64,000 nt of DNA from Merluccius polli. Taxonomy: Eukaryota > Chordata > Actinopteri > Gadiformes > Merlucciidae. Each line of letters begins with the position of its first letter. Position 1 is the stretch's first letter. The DNA is taken from assembly GCA_030340625.1 (NCBI GenBank), contig JAOPHQ010002865.1:164001-228000 (forward strand), in the 5' to 3' direction. Below, one piece after another: positions 34,490-45,775 of this stretch. The translations under genes and the position numbers were made by a program. The notes beneath the pieces are model-generated. The model was given only the letters and a program-made list of their open reading frames with translations, made no database searches and was not told where the DNA came from.

Positions 34490-36350
34490 GTCGATATAGG
34501 GGGAGGAAAAGCATGATTTGCAACTAGTGGAGCAGAGGTAGAAAAAGTTTGTAAACCAAAGTGACGTTTAAACTGCTTCCAAATCCTTTAGGAGGTTTTA
34601 GCTATTATATGTTTAACATTGAGGGCGAAGGGGCAGTTGTCAAAGAGCTGTCAGAGACACAGGTTTAGAGGGAAAAGACTATAGCCAACCAAGCAGGAGA
34701 GGGTGGACTGTATCAGATCTGAGCCAATACTGTAAAACTCTAATGTTAGCAGCCAGTAATAAAACCTAAAGTTTGGTCAGGCTTTGGTCTCTGTAAAAAG
34801 TCCTGACCTCGTCTCTGGATTTTTTTGTTCCGAATAAACTTTAAAATTAGGCTTTTCTTGTAACTTGAAGTCCAAGATCATGTAAAACTATGCAGAGATT
34901 TTTTAAATGGGACATTATTTAAAGGGTATTTACATGCAGTTGCGTTCAGAGGAAATCGTTCACTTTTACCTAGATTAGGAATTTGAAATGTACAGAAGAA
35001 GATTGTCCACATAAGGAGAGACACTCTGTTCTGTGCCATTCCTGGTTATCCCAGTGATGCGGGGGTATGACTGAAGCGCCATGGCGAGGGGCTCAATAGT
35101 GACAGCGAACAGCAGAGGGCTTAAAGGGCAACCTTGTCTGGTGGACCTATGGGAGGAAAGTATTCTGACTATTGTTTGTGCTGAGGCTTAAGGATAGGAA
35201 TAGAGTAGTAATAATAAAATGTAATAACATTTTTGTATGGGGTATGGAAGAGATAGCCACACTCCACACAATCAAAAGCTTTCTCTGTGTCCAATGATAT
35301 TAATGCTTTTGGAGCAGTGAAGGTAGATGGATTATACATTGTATTAAATAACTTCTTAAATTAAAAAAGCAATGTCTGATTATTTCTTATTTTTTCTAAC
35401 GAAATCTGTTTGATCAGGGGAGATGATAGATGAAGGTGTAGACTCAAAGCCCAAAGCTAAGAGTTTGGATAGTAATTTAATGTCTACATTCAGCAGGCTG
35501 ATGGGACCTCTGTCCTGTCCTCTCATAACCACTGTAAGAAATTATTTCACGTCTGATATATGCCTTCGGGGTCTCCGACAACACTGATGCGGATACATCG
35601 GGAGTCTCATTTATACTACGAAAAAAAATCTATTTGCGCTAAGCTCTAAATCTAAGTCTTCATTTGAAAGTAAACGGTTATTGAAACGCCATGGAGGTCG
35701 GTTATTATCAGATACTTTAAAATGTATCTTCATAGTTACTGGGGCATGGTCATATAACTTTAACTATTGCATTATTTGAAATTGACTTTACAGATGGAAG
35801 AATTTCATTATCTACAAGAAAATAATCTATACGAGTAAAAGTGTGATGGACATTTGAAAAAAAGATCTTCTTTCCAGACGGATTGAAAAAACGGCAGGGG
35901 TCAGATATGGCAAATTGTTCTGTAAAAGACTGGATCGCCTGAGCAGACCTTGACACATAGATGGTAGAGGAGCTGTCCAGTTTAGGATCCAGCCAACAGT
36001 TGAAATCCCCTGCGAAAATAAGGAAATGTGAGGATATATCTGATTGAGTGGAAAACCAAGTTTTAAAAAAGCCATCATCATCATCCCAGTTTGGGCCATA
36101 TATATTAACAAGAAGCACTGGAGTGTTAGTACCTCCTGTTTTGATCTGCAATCACATTTGAACAAACAAAAGGAATTGACTTGCAATAAAGAATGGGCCA
36201 ATCCAGTTACTTTTTAATCTGGTCTGATCAGAAACACTAAGATGAGTTTCTTGTAAATAAATTATCTGCGCACCCAAGTGTTTGATGGTGCAATACTTTG
36301 CTGCGCTTAACAGGATTATTAAGGCCTCTACAATTCCAGCTACAACATTT
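34490..36350 (-). pseudogene. L1-like LINE ORF2 (endonuclease-reverse transcriptase), dead
   Basis: On the minus strand, from 36350 downward, the endonuclease start reads WNCRGLNNPVKRSKVL. Then, from 36150, LVNIYGPN, FAGDFNCWLDPKLD, SDPCRFF and FTRIDYFL give the conserved acidic and RIDYFL motifs of an APE-type nuclease. After HAPVTMKI and ETPKAYIRREIISY, the frame jumps to RPISLLNVDIKLLSKLLALG, ISLDTEKAFDCVE, GCPLSPLLFAVTIEPLA and YVDNLLLY. The normal YADD active site is YVDN, so catalytic residues are lost. A C-terminal WKQFKRHFGLQ block follows near 34560. Several frameshifts and an internal deletion near 35540 are present. The family is the L1/Tx1-like group of teleosts. Confidence 0.85.
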
Positions 36351-36529
36351 TAGCCCACTTCCATCTTGCTGTGTTTAGGTGAAGCTATAGCAATATCTTA
36401 AGAGGCAAGGAATGAAGCAGAATGATAGACATACTAGTGAATAACAGTATAATGTATTCAATGATGTTGCAAAACAAATGAAAAACACAAAATAGAACAA
36501 CCCTTTGTGGCAAACAAACCAAGTTACCC

Positions 36530-36551
36530 ACCCCCCCCCCCCCCCCCCCCC
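36530..36551. repeat. Poly-C tract
   Basis: About 21 consecutive C residues between the ORF1-like and ORF2 remnants of the L1-like element. Confidence 0.95.
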
Positions 36552-36979
36552 TATTTAGGCTATCTATCATTTATGTGTGGTTATTTGATGCAGATATGAA
36601 GCTCTTGATACTTACGATCTCATCTGGCAACACTGGCCATCACCATCATATGTCAACTACTATTGTCAGGGTGTGGGGAGGACCCAGCTGCAAAATAAGA
36701 GGCAGAGAACTGTTCAGTGGATTTATTCTCTTGGAAAAACAAAAACACTAGCGACAATAAGGCGATCTAAGAACTTGTGACAGTATCAAACAATTGTAAA
36801 CTTGTACAGTATGTAATTAGTAACAGTTTCCACAATAGGGAAGTCATCCATTAGTATGGAAAACAACAATGACTTACTGGGAAATGTAGTCCAAGTCAAG
36901 GTAAACAAACAAGCTAGCTTAGCCAACTCTGCTAGCTCACCTATGTCTCTTCACACATTACTTGAAGTGACTGCTTTCT

Positions 36980-37252
36980 TTAAGTTTTTGTTGAAAATGA
37001 AGTGATGAAGTCACTTGCAGTGGCAGGATCTTTGAACTGGTGTGTGTCTCCACTCGACAGGGTAATTCTGAGTACTGCAGGGTACTCCCAGCAGCCTAAA
37101 CTGGATGCCCGGAGATGAATGGAGCTGATGTTTAACATTGCCAAAAGCAGTTTATCCCTTGAGGGGCACGCAACGGTCAACCCCCCCGAGCCCACACGTG
37201 GCAAACGGCTCAAATTCACGGTGACAAAAAACAATCTACTTGTGGTCAACAT
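36980..37252 (-). pseudogene. Possible L1-like LINE ORF1 C-terminal fragment
   Basis: A 90-codon minus-strand frame ends with LGCWEYPAVLRITLSSGDTH and QFKDPATASDFITSF. The YPAVLRxTxxxG..F..xxxAxxFI pattern resembles the C-terminal domain of ORF1 RNA-binding proteins of teleost L1/Tx1 elements. Its place upstream, in the same orientation as the ORF2 remnant at 34490-36350, fits. The similarity is short and the assignment tentative. Confidence 0.4.
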
Positions 37253-37570
37253 TAGACCGATACGTTTTCTATTCTGTTGTATTCCCTGACTTTTGAGTAT
37301 AGCAGAAAGTAAAAGAGCTCATTCAACATGGCGACCTTGTGCCCTGGTGCACTACTAATGCATTCACTGCTACAAGATAAAGTTAGCCTTCCATATGTAG
37401 TCCATTCTGAGGCACAAAATGTTTTTTATTGAATAATAACACGGAAAAGTGCTTTGTGGTATCTCCACACCTTTATACCCTGTGAGAATTCATCTGTGAA
37501 TAGTTAAATTCACCACCATAACACACAAGCGCGTACACAAGTACACACACATGCACGCAGGCTAGGTGCA

Positions 37571-37571
37571 T

Positions 37572-37618
<47 letters not shown>
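37571..37618. repeat. (CA)n microsatellite
   Basis: About 23 dinucleotide units. Confidence 0.95.
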
Positions 37619-37621
<3 letters not shown>

Positions 37622-38169
37622 CATTTTATTGAAACACAATAGGTGTTCATACACAGTGCTTGTACAGAATAGCTTTCTCCCTGTGTAAACTGAGCTCTGG
37701 TGATAAGCTCTGCATATAAAACTCTATTCTTCAGCCAACATCAGGCTAAACAAACCACAAATAATTTGTATTGATTGTTCATTTGTGGTTGTCCTTTTCT
37801 CCCATCAGTAGCAGGTGCGTGTGTAATTGATTGATTCAATTCAGGGAACAAAACGGACCTCAATGAAATTAAATTACTCAAACTGCAATTACTACTTTCT
37901 CAGTAGCAGTGAAGATGTTATATTTCCAATCTGGAAACATGATTTCTGAAATGAAAAATGGGGACATTTTTTGTTTGACGGTCCCTATATCAACAAAATA
38001 TCTGATTATTTCTGAAAAGGAATAAAAGGGACATTACATTTAGCCTATTCTTATCATGGTAAATGTAGCAGACTACTGTAGTAAAAGATTGGGCAGTATA
38101 TGCCCAATGGTTTACTATGATGTGTAGGCCTACTCAAATAAGGAATCGTTCTATATTGTATTGATAGCC

Positions 38170-38210
38170 CATTGTTTATGATGGGTCGGCACGACCCATC
38201 ATAAACAATG
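38170..38210. repeat. Perfect 19 bp inverted repeat, 3 nt loop
   Basis: Left arm CATTGTTTATGATGGGTCG, loop GCA, and the exact reverse complement as right arm. No flanking terminal repeats or target duplication. Confidence 0.95.
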
Positions 38211-38797
38211 ATGCAATCATAATTAACAATCATAGAGCATGCACTGCTTATGGTATAAAGTCGATAGATAGCCCCCGTGTTGCGAGGTCACGACACAGCC
38301 AATCAGATAGACACAAGACTAATTACCAACTGTCATGAAATTAATGGAACCTTTTCCATTTATTATTAAATCGCTTCATATATTTTTAGAATTCTATTTT
38401 TTTTTTTAAACAGGGACATTTCCGGCGACAGACCACCAGAAACGGGGACCCTCCAGGGGTGCAAACTGGTGAGGACCCAAAAAGGTGACATTTTTTTGCC
38501 TGAAAACTAAGATCATCAAGATTGGCGCCCTTCAAATCCATCAGGTTATATTTAGCTATTGATGCTTGACCTAAGTGGCTCACAAATTCAGACTCATTTA
38601 TATGAAGCAGTTATTATAAGGATCTCAAAAATGTGTTTTTTGTTAGCAATGTCTTTTTTCATACTTGCTTTACTGACTCCCGTCTCTGATTAGAGCAGCA
38701 TTGAACCTCCTCCTCAAAACCCCTCATTTTGAACAACAAACTAAATTAATTGTCTGTCAAGTCAAAGGTTACATTTATTTAAAGGTCCATATATCCA

Positions 38798-38809
38798 CTA
38801 TTATTATTA

Positions 38810-38840
<31 letters not shown>

Positions 38841-38845
38841 TTTTG
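38798..38845. repeat. (TTA)n/(TTTA)n microsatellite
   Basis: TTA repeats changing to TTTA repeats. Confidence 0.93.
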
Positions 38846-39589
38846 AAGGAGTCATTTACAGTCTTGTACAGGCTATTTCAACCATGGTAAATGTAGTAGG
38901 CCTACTGTAGTACATGATGGTGCCAGTACAGGGAGTGGGATCCTCCATCCTTATCCTAGCCTATAATTACCAACGGCTGTAACGCTGTATCAAATAATGT
39001 CATAGCTCCTGTTAAAATCCAACAAAAATGTAAGAAAGAATTCAGCCCAATAGTCAACTCTTCATGTTCACAATAATAAAAAACTAATATTCAATCCTCC
39101 CCTCTCTGTCCCACAATACTCATCTGTTATTTAAAATGTATTTGAGTATTTTAGGAAATATGATTAGCTGTCATCAGAATGGAGGAATATTAGTATTATG
39201 GCATCCAATCCAAAGCTATATGAGGTTACATAACTTGCCTGTTCATGTAGGAACAACCCGTTGTTTGCAGGCTCTTTGTTCTTGCTAGGCTTAAGGTACA
39301 AAGTTAACTAATAAATCCTAAATCCAGTACAATAAAAAATAATCTCATTTTGAGCCAGGAAACTCAAAAACTTTATAGATATTTCGCTACTAGAAAACTC
39401 TTTGTAAACTCTCCGTTGTGTTTAGAACCAATGGAGGCGGAAAACACAGAGCAGATTTCCAGACATTACATTTAGTTTAGTCAGAAAACACGTGACACAG
39501 GATTCTAAAATACGACTGAACAAGTTTGTGGAACGAGATCAAGTTAGCATGCTAGCAAGCTAACATTTCAAGAAAGTAACTATGTATAC

Positions 39590-40490
39590 TTAAAGGACAA
39601 TTCCGGCGCAAAATGAGACCATGTGATCATAACACATGTCCCCCGAGTTGGACCGTTCTCTGGGATCAGTTTTCATTCTAGTCGAATGGAACCAAAGTTC
39701 TCGAAAACCGCTAATTAGCTTATAACGCTAGCTGTGGGGGCAGATATTCATGTAAAATAAATCGCAATTCTACACCACTAACAAGGCTCAAAATCGCACC
39801 ACACTTCTACGGTAGCATAATGAGGGTCCCTACATGTAAAACGAAGCATTGAGAACTTTGTAAGTGTACAGACAGTTTATTAAAAAGAAAGTTTAGAAAG
39901 CCAGTGCCTTCACGAAAAAACAAGCGGGCGCCATCTTTGGAAAACAGTCACGACCAGCCGAGGGACGAACGCCGTCCAACGTAATGAGCCGGAAGAGGCG
40001 AACACATGAGGTGTCAATGAATCACAAGGTGTGCAATCTAGTTGAAGTGCGAACAGTGTGTGTGCATAGAGAAGAAAAGAAAATGGTTCGTGTTTGTGCT
40101 TTTCCCGGCTGCGTTCGTCGCTCGACTGGTCGTGACTGTTTTCCAAAGATGGTGCCCGCTTGTTTTCGTGAAGGCACTGGCTTTCTAAACTTTCTTTTTA
40201 ATAAATTGTCTGTACACTCAATGTTTCGTTTTACATGTAGGGACCCTCATTATGCTACTGTGGAAGTGTGGTGCGATTTTGAGCCTTGTTAGTGGTATAG
40301 AATTGCGATTTATTTTACATGAATATCTTCCCCCACAGCTAGCACCACAGATAGCGATAAGCTAATTAGCGGTTTTCGAGAACTTTGGTTCCATTCGACT
40401 AGAATGAAAACTGATCCCAGAGAACGGTCCAACTCGGTGGACATGTGTTATGATCATATGGTCTCATTTTGCGCCGGAATTGTCCTTTAA
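39590..40490. mobile_element. Kolobok-like palindromic DNA transposon, complete copy
   Basis: The two halves are long inverted arms of about 400 bp. The left starts TTAAAGGACAATTCCGGCGC and the right ends with GCGCCGGAATTGTCCTTTAA. TTAA at both outer edges is consistent with the TTAA target preference of Kolobok elements. The inner arms pair CCAGTGCCTTCACGAAAA with TTTTCGTGAAGGCACTGG. Near the centre (40084) the + strand reads MVRVCAFPGCVRR, which has the C-x4-C opening of a THAP DNA-binding domain, a domain present in Kolobok transposases. No catalytic domain remains. Confidence 0.7.
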
Positions 40491-41082
40491 TGCCCGCCTA
40501 ATACGAAGTACACAATTTCCATAAGTTATTAACTCGAGTCCATACAATCGGCAACACATTAGATATTCATCTGAAATCTCTGCCTAGCAACTCACTTTTA
40601 TCAGATTGGGATTCAGGAAGTGATTAGATTGCGAATCACATCTACACAATCCATGTGAATGGATTGAGAACCTATTTTGAAATAAAAACAGCGAATTTTG
40701 CCGAAAGGTGACAAGTTTGCACCCCTGCTCTCCCTGGAAAACAGGGACGAGCATGCTAGTGGTGATAGTATGAGTTTTACCCACCTGGGGCCTCATGTAC
40801 GAAGGTTGCTTACGCACAAAAACGTGGCGTACGCAAAAAACGTGGCGTTCCACACTCACGTTCAGATGTATGAAACATGAAATGACCGTGGATATGTGCG
40901 GTGCCCCACGTCAACTTCATGGCTGGCGTACGCACGTTTCTACAGCTATTGTTCCTTTGGTGACACTTATAGGTGACACTGGGAAACTGTTAATAATGTC
41001 AAAAACAATTAGTCATCAGAGTGATGTGCACGTCAGAGACACACTTATGAACAACTAACACACCCACCGTGTTTGCAATTAT

Positions 41083-41277
41083 ATGGGTGGATATAAACGC
41101 ATGCGCAATATGATGAAGAAAATGGTATTACCGATGGCAGCGTTGTTAGAGGACCTTGCAAATGGTGCAATCCGACATGAGCGAGTATTTAGGGAACGCG
41201 AGGATTTACTTGCAAACGATGACAATTGGCTCATAAGCCAATTTCGAATGTGCGACAAAGTATGCAGGAGTTATTAG
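41083..41277 (+). pseudogene. HARBI1-like transposase N-terminal fragment
   Basis: A 64-codon frame reads LLEDLANGAIRHERVFRERE and DLLANDDNWLISQFR. This is the conserved N-terminal segment of teleost Harbinger transposases, which precedes the helix-turn-helix and DDE regions. It terminates after CDKVCRSY, and everything downstream, including the catalytic triad, is missing. The opposite-strand Myb-like remnant begins 3 bp away, so a deletion joined the two genes' ends. Confidence 0.75.
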
Positions 41278-41279
41278 CG

Positions 41280-41618
41280 TTACGGAATTTGCTCAAAAAC
41301 AGCGCCACCTAGTGGTCTTCCAAGTGTGCGGCATGAAAGTGACGCATAGAATATATTCCTCTGCTTCACCTCCACCTTCAGATCCAACCACTTCTTCTTC
41401 ACCTGTGTGTGTGCGCTGCTCGGACCCCACGGCATGTACCGCCTCACACACACGCTCCCACTCATTTCCTTCCTCTTCATATTGATCCCTGCTGACAGGG
41501 GACCAGAGAGAATCTCCCTCCGCGGCTCCACGTCATTCACCACAATCTCCAACTCGGACTCTGTGAAATGTCTTTTCTTTCCTTTGTTCATGCTTGTGTT
41601 TACACCCATAGAGTGCAA
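41280..41618 (-). pseudogene. Harbinger Myb/SANT-like accessory protein, N-terminal fragment
   Basis: The minus strand reads NKGKKRHFTESELEIVVNDV and later VKKKWLDLKVEVKQR. These are the first and last helices of the Myb/SANT-like (trihelix) domain of the DNA-binding protein encoded by PIF/Harbinger elements, needed with the transposase for nuclear import and end binding in the family. The middle helix looks altered (GSVCVRRYMPWGPS in place of a W-x-x-IA-type stretch), suggesting compensating frameshifts. The frame ends with no further domain. Confidence 0.7.
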
Positions 41619-42289
41619 GCTGATTCAAGGGTTGGCATATTTTAGAAAAGATGTTATTCTGAAGGAATAAATTAAACAAAAAGACAAGTGAGTCGGCTGG
41701 TCTTCAGTGGCTTTACTGGTCCCGGTTAACTGCCGACTAAAGAATGCAGCGCAGCCCACAGTTTATATAACCGCGGGTGGTCTCGTGCCTTTAATACTTA
41801 ATAATAATAATAATAATGCTTAAAATTGAATGGGGGTGCCTGTAAAAATGCAAAATAAAGTCCATACATATAAAATTTATATGTACACATTTAAGTAAGT
41901 GGCAATCATATATAAATATCCTCTGTGCCACACTTGCTTGTTTTATCTGATCGGATAGAGGTGAATCTCAGGTCCAGGGCCTATTTACATACATTTGCAT
42001 ATTTAAATGGGGGCGTGGACAGGGAGGAGTTTGCCACATCTGCACGTGCGCTCAATTCCACGTTGATCGGGATGTACAAAAGAAACGCGCTTGGATCCAT
42101 GCGTACGCACACTTTGATACATCTGAATTTATTTGTGCGTACGACAGTTTCTGGGTTTTGGCGTACGCCAAGTTTCAGTAGGAAATCCACGCAAGTCTTT
42201 GTACATGAGGCCCCAGGTGATTGCAGTTCAAATGTGACACTGTTGATGAATCATCAGTAACTACACATGATACCTGGACCGGTTGCAAT

Positions 42290-43073
42290 TAGGGATGTCC
42301 GATATTGGCTTTTTTACCGATAACCGATAACCGACATTGTTCAACTCTTAATTTCCGATACCGATATCAACCGATACCGATACCGATATATGCGGCCACG
42401 TGAAACCTCCGCTTTACACTCATTGCAATAGGCTTTATGCCGAGCGGAAGTGTGGAAGAATAAATAAAAACAAAACAGCGGTAAAAGCTAGCGTGTGTGT
42501 CCGGGAGAGGGCTACTCTCCTCGGACATATTACTCTGAAGCCCCGGTGACGGTCTGGAAGTGCGGATTAAAATTTATTTATTTATTTTAAAAACAGCGGT
42601 AAAAGCTAGCGTGTGTGTCCGGGAGAGGGCTGCTCTCCTCGGACATATTACTCTGAAGCCCCGGTGACGGTCTGGAAGTGCGGATTAATAAATAAAATAA
42701 TGTGAGCGCGGTACAGCGGACCTGAACCGGTTGTGATGAGACTGTTTCGCAGAATGCGTTAGTATGTTGCGCTGACCCCTATTTTACTATTCAACGTAGA
42801 AACTTTGAAATAACTCCAAACCACCGACATAACTACAGCTACAACTAGCGTCCCGCTACACGGCCGCACAGCCCAGGCTTGTTATTGAGACGGCGCGGCG
42901 CGTTTGATGATGTCATCAAACCACCTCCTCACTTGAAACATAAGATGTCTGAAATTATTTCAAAATCGATTTCGGTATCGGTTAAAAAACCGATACCGAT
43001 ATTTTCCGATATTGATTTTTTATGCCAATATCGGCCGATAATATCGGTGGGCCGATAATATCGGACATCCCTA
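42290..43073. mobile_element. hAT family D (TAGGGATGTCCGATA), copy 1
   Basis: Ends TAGGGATGTCCGATATT and AATATCGGACATCCCTA-type are inverted. GTTGCAAT is duplicated exactly at 42282-42289 and 43074-43081, the 8 bp duplication typical of hAT. It is non-autonomous. Inside are two tandem units of about 110-130 bp starting near AGCGGTAAAAGCTAGCGTGT, and GATAACCGATA-type subterminal repeats. It is inserted in LINE-derived sequence. Confidence 0.92.
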
Positions 43074-43089
43074 GTTGCAATATGTCCAA

Positions 43090-43242
43090 AACTCAGCTGA
43101 TAGGGTCCTTACCCGCACAGAACCCTGCACATCACCACAACCCTGCAACAACTCCACTGACTCCCTGTAAAACACTGGCTGTCCTTTAAGTTCTTCATAC
43201 TCACGTACAAATTACTCCACGGTCTGGCTCCTGCATACCTCA
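43090..43242 (+). pseudogene. LINE reverse transcriptase C-terminal fragment
   Basis: In shifting frames the + strand gives ADRVLTRT, then TLQQLH.LPV and LSFKFFILTYKLLHGLAPAY with LTDLL, the typical C-terminal path (HITPxLxxLHWLPVxxRxxFK.LxLTYKxLHGxAPxYL) of L2-like fish LINEs. Stops and a frameshift show it is dead. It runs directly into a 24 bp tandem expansion. Confidence 0.75.
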
Positions 43243-43410
43243 CTGACCTTCTCCCTCCCTATACCCCTGACCTTCTCCCTCCCTATACCCCTGACCTTCT
43301 CCCTCCCTATACCCCTGACCTTCTCCCTCCCTATACCCCTGACCTTCTCCCTCCCTATACCCCTGACCTTCTCCATCCCTATACCCCTGACCTTCCCCCT
43401 CCCTATACCC
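43243..43410 (+). repeat. Tandem array, 7 x 24 bp, in LINE sequence
   Basis: Units start CTGACCTTCTCCCTCCCTAT at exact 24 bp spacing (43243 to 43387). The unit derives from the LINE's own LTDLLPPYTP-coding stretch. Confidence 0.93.
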
Positions 43411-43451
43411 CTGCTGTCCTTGAGTCAGAAAAAGGCACTTTTAAATCAAAT

Positions 43452-43452
<1 letters not shown>

Positions 43453-43487
<35 letters not shown>

Positions 43488-43509
43488 GTAGTAGTAGTAG
43501 TAGTAGTAG
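43453..43509. repeat. (TTA)n(GTA)n microsatellite
   Basis: About eleven TTA units followed by about eight GTA units. Confidence 0.95.
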
Positions 43510-44555
43510 CGAAGAAGAATCAATGCTAGCTGTTAAAGTCTTTCTCTACAACTTAAGGTCCACATTCAGCTGAAATGTTAGCTCACAAACACAGTTCCCG
43601 GCCATTTTACATCTCTGTGTGTGGGCGTACATGCGAGAATGCATGCGTATCCGTGTGCGCGTGTGTGTGCACGTGCGCGTGTGTGACCTCCCATATATGC
43701 TCTTAATGAGCTGAACATAAGCAGGGCTCTGGGCCCCCATGCCCTAAACAGCAGTGGGTTAAGAATCTGAATAAATAATTTATGAGCTGTAGAAGCAGGC
43801 CTACTGTTAGAAATTCCCTTCATTTGTGAAACATTCAAAACACTTGAGAGAGAATTTACGTGTTTAATTTGAAAACCCTGAGCGGGATTGTTTTTAAACT
43901 GTTCTCTTGTTCTGTTTGTATTATGGCAACTCTAGCTTTTTTTGGGCCAGGAAGGAAGGACAGATCAGAACACCAGACAGAATGTGTTTGAATAACTATG
44001 AGGGAAAAGGGGTGCGGATTAAAACAAAACAGAATCTTCCCATGCATGGTCTTGCCAACGCCAGTCTCTTTCCAGAGACACTGCTTCTTTACTTGCTGCC
44101 TCACCCTGCTCTCCCTCCCCTTCCCTCCTAGTTAGCACACACCACACATGGAGGCAGAGGGAGGTGACCCTCCTTCCTCCTCGCATGATTTGGACTTGTA
44201 TTGGTGCTAACCAAGGTTTTCAGTCACTTGACTGGAATAAACCCGGAGAAAGGGAAAAAGTCTAGGCAAGGCAAGAAGGTTGCAGAAGAAGTCTGTTACA
44301 GTGAACCCACATGTCCCCTCACTGCTGAAAACAATTTTTAATTGAAGTGTTGATGTTCAATAGGAAACCAATTTACCCCGCACACTTTTTACTAGAGCTC
44401 CGCACTCACACACACACACACACACACGTTTTTATATTGTTCATCTGCAGTGTTATACTGGCTGGCAGAATGGTATGGCCAAATTATTGTTTATTGAAGC
44501 AAAAAGAAAAGTGTGCCTGAAGTAAGCCCAAAGGCTTCCCTTTTTCTGTATTGTT
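43510..44555. other. Gene-free intergenic DNA
   Basis: Includes a mixed GT/CG-rich simple stretch (43612-43685) and a short (CA)n at 44406-44427. No supported exon. Confidence 0.45.
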
Positions 44556-44559
44556 TATT

Positions 44560-44800
44560 GACTGGCTTACTGGATGCCAGACTGACTGGATGCTTGATTG
44601 ACTGACTGATTGGATGCCTGACTGACTGGATGCTTGAATGACTGACTGACTGACTGGATGCTCGAATGACTAACTGACTGACTGGATGCCTGACTGACTG
44701 GTTGCTTGAATGACTGACTGACTGGATGCTTGAATGACTGACTGGATGCTTGAATGACTGACTGACTGGATGCTTGAATGACTGAATGGCTGACTCAATG
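44560..44800 (+). repeat. TGACTGACTGGATGCTTGAA minisatellite
   Basis: About a dozen variable units of 16-24 bp composed of TGACTGAC, TGGATGC and TTGAA or CTGAC. Minus-strand translation (SFKHPVSQ repeats) is not coding. Confidence 0.92.
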
Positions 44801-45529
44801 ACCATACTGACTAACTATTCATGTTCATTATAAATGTTTATTTTATAAAGCTGTAAATGTTTTCAAAATTTACAGCAATGTATCTTAAATAAATATAAAC
44901 ATGAATATGAACATAATCTCTTTGCCTTTAATTAGCATTATTGTTTGCAGATCAACTGAATTATTTATGTAGTTCTGCTAATACGGAGTATCTATTCAGC
45001 TTTGAGCACATTTTTCAGTGTTCATATCTGATGTTTTAAAGTTGACACAAAATGGGCTGTAACGGGATACGTACTGTGGAATTATAGTAAAATACTGGCG
45101 TCCTGCGGCCAGGATACATTTTTTCTCAATCGCTTAGACACAATTACCAAATGTGTAACCTGATTCTCTCAACAGTGCCTCTAAACCCCACACCATTAAC
45201 ACAACTGGTCACTACACTATTTCATTTCTCATTGTGTTCACATAAAATGCAAAACACTAAACGCAATTGTCATTGTGTAGATGCATTTCTCATTCAATTA
45301 TGACATGCCAGTCAAAACAGATTGTACCGCTCCCATTCATACAGTTTTTCATTGGGTAAATCATTGAATGCAAAATACTTTGTACAATGACCATTGTGTT
45401 TGTACATAAGAGAAGGCCAGCATGATGGGGGATAGGAGTGAGTCACTTTGAAGAGTAACAGAGAACACATGCTGTCAATTCCATCCCAAGTACAAATTGT
45501 GAGCACTAAATACTCACAAGCATAATGCT

Positions 45530-45775
45530 ACCCTATTCACCCTTCCTCAAGAATTTCAGCATGGAGGTGGATCACCAGCCCCATAACCAGTTAGCTTTAC
45601 TGGATGCAATGAATGCTGGTTGTGAGGACATCAAAGTTGAGGACTGCCGTGGGTGGCTGTGACACGCCAGGAGGTTTTTCCCTCTGTGCCTTGAAAGGCA
45701 AGACATCAGGTGTGATGTTGATGAAGTGCTGTGGCCTAACAGGAAGGAGAGACTGGATGCCCAATGGGACTAATA
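45530..45775 (+). pseudogene. Tc1/IS630-like transposase C-terminal fragment
   Basis: The + strand encodes a short block around CCCTTCCTCAAGAATTTC, then HQPHNQLALLDAMNAGCEDI, RGWLRHARRFFPLCLERQDI and RCDVDEVLWPNRKERLDAQW. This matches my recollection of a fish transposase family of the IS630/Tc1 superfamily whose C-terminus reads WxRHxRRxFPxCLxxxxIxCDVDExLWPxxxxR. A small deletion removes the NPIEExxxxW block that normally precedes it. Flanking AT-rich DNA with CTCAATCGCTTAGACACA-type ends (45126) may be the rest of the element, later split by the hAT at 46159. Confidence 0.6.

Larger units (their letters stand above)
37619..39589. other. Gene-free intergenic DNA
   Basis: AT-rich, with no supported gene. 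It holds a perfect hairpin (38170-38210), a (TTA)n tract (38798-38845) and duplicated words such as CATGGTAAATGTAG at 38056 and 38882. CAGGGGTGCAAACTGGTGAG at 38452 and its rough inverse near 40705-40730 could be remnants of hAT ends. Confidence 0.45.
40784..42217. mobile_element. PIF/Harbinger transposon, internally deleted
   Basis: Perfect inverted ends CCTGGGGCCTCATGTAC (40784-40800) and GTACATGAGGCCCCAGG (42201-42217). Subterminal CGTACGCA words recur on both sides. It carries a HARBI1-like fragment on + and a Myb/SANT-like fragment on -, the two proteins typical of this superfamily. No clean 3 bp duplication was seen. Confidence 0.85.

Noticed and set aside
38170..38210. microRNA precursor
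   Set aside because: A 3 nt loop and only 19 bp of stem are too short for a canonical precursor.
38452..40730. A single large hAT element bounded by CAGGGGTGCAAACT-type ends
   Set aside because: The ends are only roughly inverted, and the flanking 8-mers (GGACCCTC and CTCTCCCT) do not match, so the boundaries cannot be supported.
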